A stretch of 64,000 nt of DNA, from assembly GCA_002311655.1 (NCBI GenBank), contig DBYZ01000007.1, forward strand, positions 64,675 through 128,674. The letters are read 5' to 3'. Below, piece by piece: positions 16,940-25,779 of this stretch. The DNA comes from Bacteroidales bacterium UBA1173 (lineage in GTDB: Bacteria; Bacteroidota; Bacteroidia; Bacteroidales; F082). The position numbers and the translations under genes were made by a program. Within the stretch, counting starts at the first letter, position 1. Each line of letters starts with the position of its first letter. A model generated the notes under the pieces. The model worked only from the letters and a program-made list of their open reading frames with translations, was not told where the DNA came from and made no database searches.

Positions 16940-18700
16940 ATGAAAAAGACCATTACATTATTAACATTGATGTTGATTGCCATGTTAGGTTTTTCACAAA
17001 GTTTTGTGATGATAAACACTAACAATCAGCAGGAAACTGAAAATCTTTTTAAAAATGACAATCTGAAGATTCATTATTACAACGACAACTTTGTATTGGC
17101 AACCGCAAAAGTCGTTGACGAAAGCATGAATGTGCTTGATAATCATGCTTTTGCAAATACTGATGCCTATTATATTGTTTATTGCGGCAAAGAAAATCAG
17201 GAAAATTACATTTCAGGAGTTAAAAACGCCGAATTATTGTTTAAAAATGACAATATCATGATTTTTAACGGAGCTGTAGAGCCTTATAAAAATGACGGCA
17301 TGATAGCTGTTTTTAACAAAGAGGCGAAGATGGCAGTCGCTCATCGTGATTTTCCGGTGATTACTGAGGAAAATGTTATTATCCGTGAAATGATGGATCA
17401 GGTTAATATGGATTCATTGCAGGCCACGGTGCAGCATCTTCAGGATTATCAAAATCGTTTATGGAATTCACAAAATGCATTTGATGCTTCCGATTGGATT
17501 GCCGGTCGCATGGCTGCTCTCGGACTCGAAGTGGAGCAGCAGCCTTTCTATGCGAGCACTTGGACCGGAAGCGGTCAGGCAGCTCCTAATGTAATCGGCA
17601 TTCAGCGTGGTACTCTTTATCCTGACGTTTATGTTGTTTGCGGAAGCCACTTCGATTCGTTCTCATACGAAGCAATGTACGGTGGTGGAGCTTGCCCCGG
17701 TGCCGACGACAATGCAACAGGTGTTGCCAGCGTGCTCGAAAGCGCAAGAATTATGACACAATACGAGTTTGAATATTCAATTGTTTACTGCGCTTACGGA
17801 TGTGAGGAAATGGGACTTTACGGCAGCGAGGCTTACGCTTCACGTTGCCAACAGGAAGGCATGGAGATTTTAGGATATTTCAACAACGACATGAACGGAT
17901 ATCTTTATGGCGATGTTATTCATATCGACTGCATCTATCCTAACTCAGTGGCTCCGATCGGTGACTATTACATGAATGTCGGCAGTGTTTATTTCCCTGA
18001 ATTACCTATAAGACACGTCAATTTCAATGAGGGCGACAGCGACCATACATCATTCAATAATCACGGTTATATGGGAATTTATCCTTTCGAAGATTATCAG
18101 CATTACAGCCCAAATATCCACACTCCGAATGACTTGATTGGCCCGAGTGTCAACAGTTTCGAGATGTCGCAGCAGTATTGCAGAATGAACATTGGGTGTC
18201 TCGCTGAGTTGGCTAATCCGGTTAGTGAACCACATATTTACTGTAATCCTATTGAAGATTTTCAGATTTCGGAACCATATTGGGCTGGTGCAGTGTTTGG
18301 AATACGTATCAGTTGGAACGCACCTCAAGAAGGTTCTTCAGGTGAACTTGTTCGTTTTGACATTTATCGTAACAACGAGTATTTAGTGTCGGTTGACAAA
18401 GATGATTACAATACTTCAGGCGAATATCTCTATATTGATTCAGATGTTGATGTTTTTGGTTTTTACGAATATTATATAGTGGCAATATATGATGACGGTT
18501 GTGAAGCAGTTTCGAATACGCAGACTTATGATGATATTCCTGAAATCGGCGACTTAAACGAAAATATAGTTCGTTATGAGGTTTACGACCTGATGGGAAG
18601 AATGATAAATAAAGATGTAAATAATTTAGAATCAGGAATTTACATCGTGAAATATGTTACCAAAAACGGTAATAAAGTAACAAAGAAAATAGTGAAATAA
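16940..18700 (+). CDS. T9SS-exported M28-family peptidase with Fn3-like domain
   Basis: A 586-residue protein: signal peptide (to about residue 20, GFSQ), an N-terminal prodomain-like region to about 145, the M28 domain, a fibronectin-III-like domain (ISWNAPQEGSSG, FDIYRNNEYL) and a type A sorting tail (RYEVYDLMGRMI, SGIYIVKYV, ending KKIVK). Metal ligands: CGSHFDS, PGADDNATG, CEEMGLYGS, NNDMNGY, HYSPNIHT. The start is the ATG at 16940; 22 codons read further upstream come from a repeat and contain only polar residues. It is a paralogue of the gene at 12820 but longer. Confidence 0.9.
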   Translation: MKKTITLLTLMLIAMLGFSQSFVMINTNNQQETENLFKNDNLKIHYYNDNFVLATAKVVDESMNVLDNHAFANTDAYYIVYCGKENQENYISGVKNAELLFKNDNIMIFNGAVEPYKNDGMIAVFNKEAKMAVAHRDFPVITEENVIIREMMDQVNMDSLQATVQHLQDYQNRLWNSQNAFDASDWIAGRMAALGLEVEQQPFYASTWTGSGQAAPNVIGIQRGTLYPDVYVVCGSHFDSFSYEAMYGGGACPGADDNATGVASVLESARIMTQYEFEYSIVYCAYGCEEMGLYGSEAYASRCQQEGMEILGYFNNDMNGYLYGDVIHIDCIYPNSVAPIGDYYMNVGSVYFPELPIRHVNFNEGDSDHTSFNNHGYMGIYPFEDYQHYSPNIHTPNDLIGPSVNSFEMSQQYCRMNIGCLAELANPVSEPHIYCNPIEDFQISEPYWAGAVFGIRISWNAPQEGSSGELVRFDIYRNNEYLVSVDKDDYNTSGEYLYIDSDVDVFGFYEYYIVAIYDDGCEAVSNTQTYDDIPEIGDLNENIVRYEVYDLMGRMINKDVNNLESGIYIVKYVTKNGNKVTKKIVK

Positions 18701-18724
18701 AATAATAAGCGCTTCGCTGATAAA

Positions 18725-18770
18725 AATGATAAACAGGATAAGAAAGCCCTATCTTATCCTGTTTATCATT
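18725..18770. terminator. 18-bp hairpin terminator overlapping the pnuT 3' end
   Basis: AATGATAAACAGGATAAG pairs perfectly with its complement at 18753-18770 around a 10-base loop. TTTTTT follows on the plus strand and ATTTTTATC on the minus strand, so it can end transcription both ways. The last codons of pnuT and its TAG lie in this hairpin. Confidence 0.75.
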
Positions 18771-19327
18771 TTTTTCCATTTAAAATATCCAAATACTGCA
18801 ATTACCACATACAATGCGTAAAGGCTTGCTTTGAACGGTATTTCCTTATAGAAATAAAGTCCGCAGGTGACCACGTCGACGGCGATCCAGATGAACCATT
18901 GCTCGAGATATTTGTGAGCCAAAGCCCAAATTCCGATGATGCTCAAGGCTGTGGTGAAGCTGTCGGCAATTGGCACGGTGCTGTTAGTGAAATTGCTGAG
19001 TATCAAATAGATAGTCAACCACACCAATGCGATGATTCCGAGCCAAGGAAGTATCATTTTCTTTGGGAAATGACGTATTGGTAATTCTTTTTTCTCGGTA
19101 GAGCCGTGAATCCATTTCCAATAGCCGTAGACGGTCATTGCGAGGTAATAAAACTCCATTCCGCAGTCGGCATAAAGTCCTTTTTGATAGTAAAGAACGA
19201 TGCCGAGAGACTGCATTAGGAAGCCGACGAGCCACATCCAAACGCTGGCCCGATATTCGAAAATAATATAGGCGAGTCCAAGGACTGTAGTGACGATGTC
19301 GAGCCAGTGTTTGGCGATGAATTCCAT
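18749..19327 (-). CDS. pnuT: PnuT, PnuC-family probable thiamine transporter
   Basis: A 192-residue inner-membrane protein of the PnuC family with about seven membrane segments; the tryptophan-rich motif YGYWKWIHG near residue 68 and the repeated FGYFKWKK at the end are family hallmarks. PnuC proteins move nicotinamide riboside, thiamine or riboflavin by facilitated diffusion. It lies 4 bases after a TonB receptor whose leader holds a TPP riboswitch, so the substrate is most likely thiamine (PnuT). Its final codons and stop lie inside a perfect terminator hairpin. No thiamine pyrophosphokinase gene follows, unlike many relatives. Confidence 0.88.
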   Translation of the reverse strand: MEFIAKHWLDIVTTVLGLAYIIFEYRASVWMWLVGFLMQSLGIVLYYQKGLYADCGMEFYYLAMTVYGYWKWIHGSTEKKELPIRHFPKKMILPWLGIIALVWLTIYLILSNFTNSTVPIADSFTTALSIIGIWALAHKYLEQWFIWIAVDVVTCGLYFYKEIPFKASLYALYVVIAVFGYFKWKKMINRIR

Positions 19328-19331
19328 AATT

Positions 19332-21728
19332 TTAGAATTTAAGAGTTAAGTTTCCCATAACTGTGAAGCCTGCCATTGGCATGTAGCCGATCTGGTAGTA
19401 ACGGTTGTCGTTGGTGTGGCCCGCACTCTCATAGATTGCCGAGTACACCCAGCCGCTGGCGGCGTAGCGTTTATTGAAGATATTATTGAAATTGAGCTTG
19501 AAAATAGCCTCTTTTACAAAACTCTTTGTCTTTAAAGTATAACTGCAACTGATGTTTGAAGTCGAGTAACTAGGCAACGAACGATCGAGATTCTCGGTGT
19601 TGTCGAGATACATTCTCGAGACGTAGTTGGTGTGCCATGTCAAGGCGATTCCTTTATGGTGGAATGTCACGAAACCATTAAGGATTGTTGATGGTGAGAA
19701 CGCCAAAGTCGAGTTGTTGTAATGGATTGTCTGCGAGCCATTGTCCCAGTCTTCGACAACCTCATTGAAATCCAAGATTTTGTTTTGGCTGAGTGCCGCG
19801 TTAGCTTCGATAGCAAGCCATTTCGTAACGTTGACGCCGGCCTGGAGCTCGACACCCATACGATATGATTTCTTGATGTTGGTTGTAAGAGCTTCGCCAA
19901 TGTCGCTGACTGCTCCTGTCTGCACAAACTGGTTGTTGTAATCCATATAATAAAGGTTCGCGCCCGCTTGCCAGACATTGCTTGTATAGTTATAACCTAA
20001 TTCATAATCAATGAGTTGTTCTGGTTTAGGATAAGGATACGATCCGTTGTCAGTGAAATTGTTACGTTCAGGCTCACGATGACTCATTGCCACTGATGCG
20101 AAGGCGTTATGACCGTCCATATTCCATGATAAACCGCCTTTCGGGTTGAAGAAATCATAGTTTTCATTGATGTTGAGTTCCTGATTGTAATATCCGCTCT
20201 CATCATCGTAGAATTTGTCGTTGATACCGTTGGTTTTGTAGTTGACATGACGATATTGCAAATCGCCGAAAACACTCCAGTTGTCTGTGATTGAGTAAGT
20301 GGCTTTGGTGAAAAAGCTTCCATCGAATTTGCTTGCGTCAGAGTCGTAGTATTTATAACTGCCGTTGGCAAGATATTTGTTTGCAACGTCATTGTTTGCT
20401 ATATAAGTCACGTATCCGAAGTGGTTGCCGTTGAAACCTTGCAAGGAAAGTCCGCCGATGACATTCCATTTTTCATTTTTATAGTTTGTATACCAAAGCA
20501 TGCCATAGGTGTCTTGGCGAAGACCTTTTTTACGCACGAAATCGGTCTTTTTCACCTGACTTCCGTCAGGATTATAGTATGTCATGCCGAATTTCGAGAG
20601 TTTGTTGTTGTAGCGGAACTCTTCGTAGAAACCGTAGCCGTATGTATAATGCAGCGTTGCAGTCGATGCCCAGTGTTCGTTGATTTCCCAACCTGCCGAG
20701 AGAATATTATGGTCCTGCCAGAAGTTGTCGGTGGTCTTGTCCCAGAAGCTGCCGTCGTTGAGTTTATAACGTTCGGTGATGTATTTGCCGTTTTCGTCTT
20801 TCACGAAAAGTCCGTTTTCGTCGGTTACGAGGCGTTCGTAAAGGTTGTTAAACTGTCCGAGACCGACGTTCCACATGTCTTCGTAATTGTGGATGCCTGT
20901 TTTTGTTGAATATGACCATGTGCCGTCGTCGTAGCAGCCGTCCATGAGGCTATAGTCATTGTCGCCAGCGACGACACCATTCCAGGCCTGACCTGTATTT
21001 TCGAAGTTTCCGATGTTTTTGTAACGGATCACCAATTTGTCGTTCATCCAAGTGATGCCGCCGTAGTAGCTTCCGCTACGTCCCGAGGTTCCGTGGAGGA
21101 ATCCGTCGGTGCTCGTTTCATGGTAGGCACCGTCGATGATGAGGTGTTTCCAAAGCAAGCCTGTTGAGACTTTGGCACCGAAGTTGAGAGTGTTAAACGA
21201 GCCGTATGAACCAGTAATTTCGGCACTTGGGCGTGTTGACGGTGTGGCTGACAGCAATGTTATCGTGCCTCCGAAGGCGCCGTCGCCGTTGGTTGAGGAG
21301 CCTACACCTCTCTGAATCTGTACGCCGTTCAAAAGCGAGCTGTAGCTGTTCATGTTAGCCCAAAACACGCACTGGTCTTCCGGTGAGTTGAGCGGCACTC
21401 CGTCGAGTGTTACGTTGATACGTGAGTCGCCGGCGCCACGGATTCGCATATAGCTTGTTCCGGTGCCGATGCCGTTCTCGCTCCACGAGATGATGCCCGG
21501 TGTCTTTGAGAAGAGGAACGGGAGCTCTTTACCGGTGCTTGAGAACTCTGAAAGTTCCGATTTTTTGATTTCCGTGACAGCGAAAGGCGCTTTTTTATGC
21601 ACTTTCACGCCGCTGACGACCACTTCCTGAAGCATCTCGAAGTTGGTGGTGTCGAAAACGATTTCATTCTGCGCATTCACATTTGCTGCAAAGAGTAGCG
21701 CAGCGATACAAATAAAAATTCTTTTCAT
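19332..21728 (-). CDS. TonB-dependent outer-membrane receptor, TPP-riboswitch controlled (OMR1-like)
   Basis: A 798-residue receptor. Signal peptide residues 1-19 (NVNAQ), a TonB-box-like EVVVSGVKV near residue 35, a plug domain (ITLDGVPLNSPEDQ, GVGSSTNGDGAFGGTI) and a 22-strand barrel ending in a C-terminal aromatic (LTLKF). A TPP riboswitch precedes it and PnuT follows 4 bases later, so the likely cargo is thiamine or its phosphate, taken up when intracellular TPP is low. The riboswitch is direct sequence evidence; the cargo is inferred from it. Confidence 0.93.
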   Translation of the reverse strand: MKRIFICIAALLFAANVNAQNEIVFDTTNFEMLQEVVVSGVKVHKKAPFAVTEIKKSELSEFSSTGKELPFLFSKTPGIISWSENGIGTGTSYMRIRGAGDSRINVTLDGVPLNSPEDQCVFWANMNSYSSLLNGVQIQRGVGSSTNGDGAFGGTITLLSATPSTRPSAEITGSYGSFNTLNFGAKVSTGLLWKHLIIDGAYHETSTDGFLHGTSGRSGSYYGGITWMNDKLVIRYKNIGNFENTGQAWNGVVAGDNDYSLMDGCYDDGTWSYSTKTGIHNYEDMWNVGLGQFNNLYERLVTDENGLFVKDENGKYITERYKLNDGSFWDKTTDNFWQDHNILSAGWEINEHWASTATLHYTYGYGFYEEFRYNNKLSKFGMTYYNPDGSQVKKTDFVRKKGLRQDTYGMLWYTNYKNEKWNVIGGLSLQGFNGNHFGYVTYIANNDVANKYLANGSYKYYDSDASKFDGSFFTKATYSITDNWSVFGDLQYRHVNYKTNGINDKFYDDESGYYNQELNINENYDFFNPKGGLSWNMDGHNAFASVAMSHREPERNNFTDNGSYPYPKPEQLIDYELGYNYTSNVWQAGANLYYMDYNNQFVQTGAVSDIGEALTTNIKKSYRMGVELQAGVNVTKWLAIEANAALSQNKILDFNEVVEDWDNGSQTIHYNNSTLAFSPSTILNGFVTFHHKGIALTWHTNYVSRMYLDNTENLDRSLPSYSTSNISCSYTLKTKSFVKEAIFKLNFNNIFNKRYAASGWVYSAIYESAGHTNDNRYYQIGYMPMAGFTVMGNLTLKF

Positions 21729-21781
21729 TTTTGAACTTTTAGTTAATTTGTTAATAAATGTGAAGGGGAAAATTGGTAATA

Positions 21782-21855
21782 TCCATCCCTACGCCAGCAT
21801 TACCTGGATCAGGTTATAGGGTATCATCTCAGCCCTCTTAGGAGCACCCCTTGAA
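21782..21855 (-). promoter_or_regulatory. TPP (thiamine pyrophosphate) riboswitch
   Basis: On the minus strand the conserved THI-box words appear in order: GGGGTGCTCC, GGGCTGAGATGATACCC, then AACCTGATCCAGGTAATG and CTGGCGTAGGGATGG. A short closing stem UUCA/UGGA brackets them. It lies 53 bases upstream of the TonB receptor ATG. Binding of TPP should shut off the receptor-pnuT operon; whether by terminator or by hiding the start site cannot be decided, since no clear T-tract hairpin is seen in the linker. Confidence 0.95.
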
Positions 21856-21864
21856 TTTCGGGCG

Positions 21865-21872
21865 CAAAAATA
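21865..21872 (-). promoter_or_regulatory. -7 element for the thiamine uptake operon
   Basis: TATTTTTG on the minus strand, 9 bases before the riboswitch closing stem, so transcription would start just at the aptamer. Confidence 0.6.
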
Positions 21873-21984
21873 CAAAATTTTTCATTATATGGTCGCCTTC
21901 GGCTCAAAATCTTAAAAAAATCATTTAAAAAATCTAAAAACTATTCTTCCTCAAACTATTCTTTCATATTTTGTTTTTCTTTTG

Positions 21985-22419
21985 TTATAACAATTGTATT
22001 TTTTCAATGGTGTTTTCACCGACATTATATTGATACCATTCAGAATACAAATTTTTTTCATTTCCAAAATTAATCAGCATACCGTATGGAAGATGTGTCA
22101 ATCTCATGTAGTTCCAAAGTTGTTTTCGATGTTGCATATCAATAAATGAAACAGCTTTTAGTTCAATGATTATTTCTTCATTGACAACCAAATCCATTCG
22201 ATAGTTTTTATCGAGTTTCACATCATCCCAATAAATCGGCAAATAAGCTTGACATTCAACGTAATATCCATCTTTTTCAAGTAAATATTTAATGGCAGCT
22301 TCATAAGCTGATTCCGCCAAACCATATTTGTACTTGTTATAAACTTTCATGGCTACTCCCGTTATGTCACGAAAGAATTCATACTTTTTGTTGTAAGATT
22401 TGATTAAATCCATAGACAT
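21985..22419 (-). CDS. GxxExxY family protein (PD-(D/E)XK nuclease-like)
   Basis: A 144-residue cytoplasmic protein. The naming motif is present as GLAESAYE (Gly33, Glu36, Tyr39). A nuclease-like core follows: YRMDLVV, then EIIIELKA, which match the D...ExK positions of the PD-(D/E)XK fold, and HRKQLWNYMRLTHLPYGMLINFG. The family is widespread in Bacteroidetes and its role is unknown. It stands alone with its own promoter. Base composition is more AT-rich than the neighbouring genes, which may hint at transfer. Confidence 0.88.
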   Translation of the reverse strand: MSMDLIKSYNKKYEFFRDITGVAMKVYNKYKYGLAESAYEAAIKYLLEKDGYYVECQAYLPIYWDDVKLDKNYRMDLVVNEEIIIELKAVSFIDMQHRKQLWNYMRLTHLPYGMLINFGNEKNLYSEWYQYNVGENTIEKIQLL

Positions 22420-22463
22420 TGATTAAAAGGTTTATAAATGTTGATTTCTATTTTTTGCGACAG

Positions 22464-22471
22464 CAAAAATA
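22464..22471 (-). promoter_or_regulatory. -7 element for the GxxExxY gene
   Basis: TATTTTTG on the minus strand, 44 bases before the ATG. Confidence 0.45.
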
Positions 22472-22562
22472 ATAAAAAAATGTGATAGAACTTTTTTTTG
22501 ATTTTTATTTTAGATTTTTTTAAGATTTTGAGCCGTCAGGCGACCAAAAATAAAAAAAACAC

Positions 22563-22570
22563 TATATTTG
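22563..22570 (+). promoter_or_regulatory. -7 element for the GH89 gene
   Basis: TATATTTG followed by CA, 16 bases before the ATG at 22587. Confidence 0.55.
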
Positions 22571-22586
22571 CAAAAATATTAACAGT

Positions 22587-24836
22587 ATGAAAAAGCTGAA
22601 TTCTACAATTGCATTGATGATTGTTTTTGCCGTTGTGGGCGTTTTTATTGCCTTGAAGGATTACCAAAATGGCAAAAAAGAAACCGATTCTGAAGTCGTC
22701 GCCATGCGCGGATTAGTGAACCGTGTGGTGCCTGAATATTCAAAACATATTGTTCTTGAACGACTTAACGACACTATTGACTGTTTTGAGATTGAAACTG
22801 ATGGTCGGGATCTGGTGATTCGTGGCAACAACGCCAACAGCATGGCAGTGGGATTGAACCATTACCTTAAATATTATTGCAAAGCTCAATATTCATGGTT
22901 TGAGACCGAAAAACTCGAGATTCCTCGTCAGATGCCTCAAGTTGATGAAAAAGTGCGTCTCAACGCCCGTGTTCCAGACCGTTTCTTCTTGAATTACTGC
23001 ACTTTCGGATACACCATGCCTTGGTGGGGCTGGTCGCAATGGGAGCATTTCATCGACTGGATGGCGCTCAACGGAATAAACTTGCCGCTCGCTATAACCG
23101 GACAGGAGTCGGTTTGGTACGAGGTGTGGCGTGAATTCGGCTTGACAGATGAGGAGATCCGAAGCTATTTCACTGGTCCGGCACACTTGCCATGGCACCG
23201 CATGCAGAATATCGACCGCTGGGGCGGACCACTGCCGATGGTGTGGCTTGAGAATCAGAAGGCTTTACAGAAACAGATTGTGGCACGTGAACGTGAACTC
23301 AACATGAAACCTGTTTTGCCAGGTTTTGCAGGTCATGTGCCGCCATGCATCAAACGTATTTATCCTGATGCTCCGTTGGCATCGCTTGGCGACTGGGCAG
23401 GCTTCGACAGCACTTGCTGGTGCAAGTTCCTCGACCCGCTCGACCCGCTTTACACCGAGATACAGAAGAAGTTCATTGCAAAACAGACAGAGTTTTATGG
23501 CACCGACCATATCTACGGAATCGATATCTTCAATGAGTTAATCCCGCCAAGCTGGGAGCCTGAATATCTTGCCCGCGTCAGCCGTCAGGTGTACGAATCT
23601 CTCGAGGCTGCCGACCCAGAGGCGAAATGGCTCGAGATGGCTTGGCTTTTCTGGAACGAGCGCCAGTACTGGGAAATCGACAACCGAATTGAGGCTTATA
23701 TCACTTCGATGCCTATCGACAGACACATCATGCTCGATTATTACTGCGAACGTCAGCCAGTGTGGGAACGCACCAACGCATACTACGGAGTGCCTTATAT
23801 CTGGTGTTATCTCGGCAATTTCGGCGGAAACTCAATGCTTGCAGGTAATCTCAACATTGTAAACGAACGCATCGAACATGCTTTCGAGGCAGGTGGCGAC
23901 AACTTTGTAGGTATCGGCTCCACTCTCGAAGGCTTCGACTGCAACCCGTTCATGTATGAATATGTGTTTGAGAAAGCTTGGGATAACCCATTGACAAAAG
24001 ACGTTGACGGATGGGTTGAATGCCTCGCCGACAAGCGTGCCGGAAAGGTTGACGCACACATGCGTAAGGCATGGCGGCTGCTCGCCGATAGTGTCTATAA
24101 TAAGGTGTCGTCGCCAGGTCAGACTGTGCGTATCAACCAGCGCCCGACAACTGGAAATATCAAGGATTACAGGCAGTATTACATCGCACCTACATATAAA
24201 TACAGTAACATAGTGCTTCTCGACGTGTTGGATAATCTGCTGGCATCAGATTGCGACACTCGCACTCGCCATTTTGACATCGTGAATATTACTCGTCAGC
24301 TTCTTGGCAACTATTTCAGCGACCTCTACATCGATTACGTGAACGCATATAAAGACAACGATTTCGCGAAGATGCAGCAGCTTGAGAAGACCATGGTGTC
24401 TATTCTCGACGACACCGACGCCATTCTTGCTTCGGAGAGTGCATTCCTCGTCGGTCGCTGGATTCGTGATGCGCGAGCCATCGGTAACACTGAGGAAGAA
24501 AAAGACTATTTCGAAAGTAACGCACGCAATATCATCACCACTTGGGGCGAGGAAGATGCTCTTTTGAACGAATATGCCAGCCGCGCTTGGGCAGGACTCA
24601 CTTCCACATACTACGCCTATCGTTGGAAAGAGTTCTTTAAGGACATGGATGCTGCATTTACAAACGGCGAAGAGTTTGATGAGCGTGCCTATCACGACCG
24701 CATTTGCAAATATGAAGGTCAGTGGTGGCGCGAACGTCTCGGCACCTTCAGTACAGAGCCAACCAACAATGGAGTGGCGCTGGCGTTTGAGATTGCACAG
24801 AAATATCGCGAAGAATTAGAGAAAAGATACCGTTAG
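22587..24836 (+). CDS. Alpha-N-acetylglucosaminidase, glycoside hydrolase family 89
   Basis: A 749-residue enzyme related to human NAGLU. It removes terminal alpha-linked N-acetylglucosamine, for example from heparan sulfate or gastric-type mucin glycans. Signal/anchor helix at residues 7-25, a small N-domain to about 115, then the TIM-barrel GH89 core with WWGWSQWEHFIDWMALNGIN, LPLAITGQESVWYEVW, FNELIPPSWEPEYL (catalytic Glu in GIDIFNE), IGSTLEGFD, and an all-helical C-domain. There is no T9SS tail, so it is probably periplasmic or membrane-tethered. It ends 3 bases before the convergent gene. Confidence 0.95.
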   Translation: MKKLNSTIALMIVFAVVGVFIALKDYQNGKKETDSEVVAMRGLVNRVVPEYSKHIVLERLNDTIDCFEIETDGRDLVIRGNNANSMAVGLNHYLKYYCKAQYSWFETEKLEIPRQMPQVDEKVRLNARVPDRFFLNYCTFGYTMPWWGWSQWEHFIDWMALNGINLPLAITGQESVWYEVWREFGLTDEEIRSYFTGPAHLPWHRMQNIDRWGGPLPMVWLENQKALQKQIVARERELNMKPVLPGFAGHVPPCIKRIYPDAPLASLGDWAGFDSTCWCKFLDPLDPLYTEIQKKFIAKQTEFYGTDHIYGIDIFNELIPPSWEPEYLARVSRQVYESLEAADPEAKWLEMAWLFWNERQYWEIDNRIEAYITSMPIDRHIMLDYYCERQPVWERTNAYYGVPYIWCYLGNFGGNSMLAGNLNIVNERIEHAFEAGGDNFVGIGSTLEGFDCNPFMYEYVFEKAWDNPLTKDVDGWVECLADKRAGKVDAHMRKAWRLLADSVYNKVSSPGQTVRINQRPTTGNIKDYRQYYIAPTYKYSNIVLLDVLDNLLASDCDTRTRHFDIVNITRQLLGNYFSDLYIDYVNAYKDNDFAKMQQLEKTMVSILDDTDAILASESAFLVGRWIRDARAIGNTEEEKDYFESNARNIITTWGEEDALLNEYASRAWAGLTSTYYAYRWKEFFKDMDAAFTNGEEFDERAYHDRICKYEGQWWRERLGTFSTEPTNNGVALAFEIAQKYREELEKRYR

Positions 24837-24839
24837 GTG

Positions 24840-25391
24840 TTATTTGATAAAAAAGCCAACTCTGACACATAGAGTGCAGGCTACACCTTCAACAGGGCCG
24901 TATCCTACAGATGAATATGAATTTATAGGTGCGGCTTTGATATATTCTGCAGGATAAATAATAACACCTGCGGCAACGGTGATTTTATTTTTATAAGTGA
25001 CACCAAAAGACGGCTCGAACAAGACAACCGATTTCAAATTCCAGAAATTGTAAGCATATCCGGCATCAAACATAAAAAATGGAGCTTCTTCTTTCGTACC
25101 GAAATTTGCTTTAAAACGAATATGGGCTGGAACTAAAAGATAACTACTGTGATGCATTGTGCTGCCTTCAGAAGAAGATAAGTCGTTGACATATCTGCAA
25201 TCCAAACCAAGACCGAGAGAAAGATAATTATTAAAATTAAGTCCGTAGGTAAGACCAATTCCGCCTGCCCAGAAATTAAACTCATTTACTCCAAATCCTA
25301 AAAACAAATCTACAGATTTGTATGATTTTTGTGCGTTAGCTATATTAAATGCAAAAATTAAGCTAACTATAACAAGTAATATTTTTTTCAT
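24840..25391 (-). CDS. Small outer-membrane beta-barrel-like protein
   Basis: A 183-residue protein with a signal peptide (residues 1-20, NIANAQ). Alternating hydrophobic/polar strands with aromatic ends (GLTYGLNFNNYLSLGLGLDC, FMFDAGYAYNFW, VTYKNKITVAAGVIIYP) and a terminal strand ending in aromatic-hydrophobic residues (VRVGFFIK) suggest an 8-stranded barrel of the OmpW/OprF-like type. No specific family was recognised. It converges on the GH89 gene with a 3-base gap. Confidence 0.8.
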   Translation of the reverse strand: MKKILLVIVSLIFAFNIANAQKSYKSVDLFLGFGVNEFNFWAGGIGLTYGLNFNNYLSLGLGLDCRYVNDLSSSEGSTMHHSSYLLVPAHIRFKANFGTKEEAPFFMFDAGYAYNFWNLKSVVLFEPSFGVTYKNKITVAAGVIIYPAEYIKAAPINSYSSVGYGPVEGVACTLCVRVGFFIK

Positions 25392-25413
25392 AATACAATT
25401 ATTAAATGATTTG

Positions 25414-25421
25414 CAAAAATA
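25414..25421 (-). promoter_or_regulatory. -7 element for the barrel-like protein gene
   Basis: TATTTTTG on the minus strand, 22 bases before the ATG. Confidence 0.5.
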
Positions 25422-25474
25422 ATTAATAATACAAAAGCATTCGCGAAATTTTGTTATTGATTAGAAAAAAATTG

Positions 25475-25482
25475 TATTTTTG
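25475..25482 (+). promoter_or_regulatory. Promoter of the lipoprotein/radical-SAM operon
   Basis: TATTTTTG with a TTTTG 21 bases upstream, a good match to the Bacteroidetes -33/-7 pair. It rules out a start at 25480 and supports the ATG at 25504. Confidence 0.7.
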
Positions 25483-25503
25483 CAGAGTTATAACATCAAG
25501 AAA

Positions 25504-25779
25504 ATGAAAAAATTCGGTCGTACAATTTGGGTCGGAATCCTTGCCGGACTTGCATTTTTGGGTGCTTGCGCAACACACAAAAGCTTGACAAAAACAGAGA
25601 GAGCACAGCTTGTAAGAGAACGTGACTCAATCCAGGAGATTTTGAATCGTAGAGAAGGCGCTTGCGTTTATGGCTCGCCTGAAATCATCAAGGAATACGG
25701 CGAAGAGACAAGGCGTCTGCGCAATCAATTAGAGGAAATTAACGCCCGTCTTGGCAAAGATGAGCCAAAGAAACAATAA
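25504..25779 (+). CDS. Small lipoprotein of the rSAM/lipoprotein system
   Basis: A 91-residue protein. Lipobox LGAC with acylated Cys22, then a mostly helical, charged mature part of about 70 residues. A single internal cysteine sits in a distinctive patch, EGACVYGSPE (Cys54), followed by the helix IIKEYGEETRRLRNQLEEIN. The gene overlaps the next one, a radical-SAM/SPASM enzyme, by 20 bases. I recall this as the arrangement TIGRFAMs calls the rSAM/lipoprotein system of Bacteroidetes, in which the lipoprotein may be the substrate; the chemistry is unknown. Cys54 and its neighbours are the obvious candidate modification site (inference). Confidence 0.85.
   Translation: MKKFGRTIWVGILAGLAFLGACATHKSLTKTERAQLVRERDSIQEILNRREGACVYGSPEIIKEYGEETRRLRNQLEEINARLGKDEPKKQ

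Noticed and set aside
20421..20909. Plus-strand open frame of 162 codons inside the TonB receptor
   Set aside because: Antisense to a well-supported receptor gene, with no family features.
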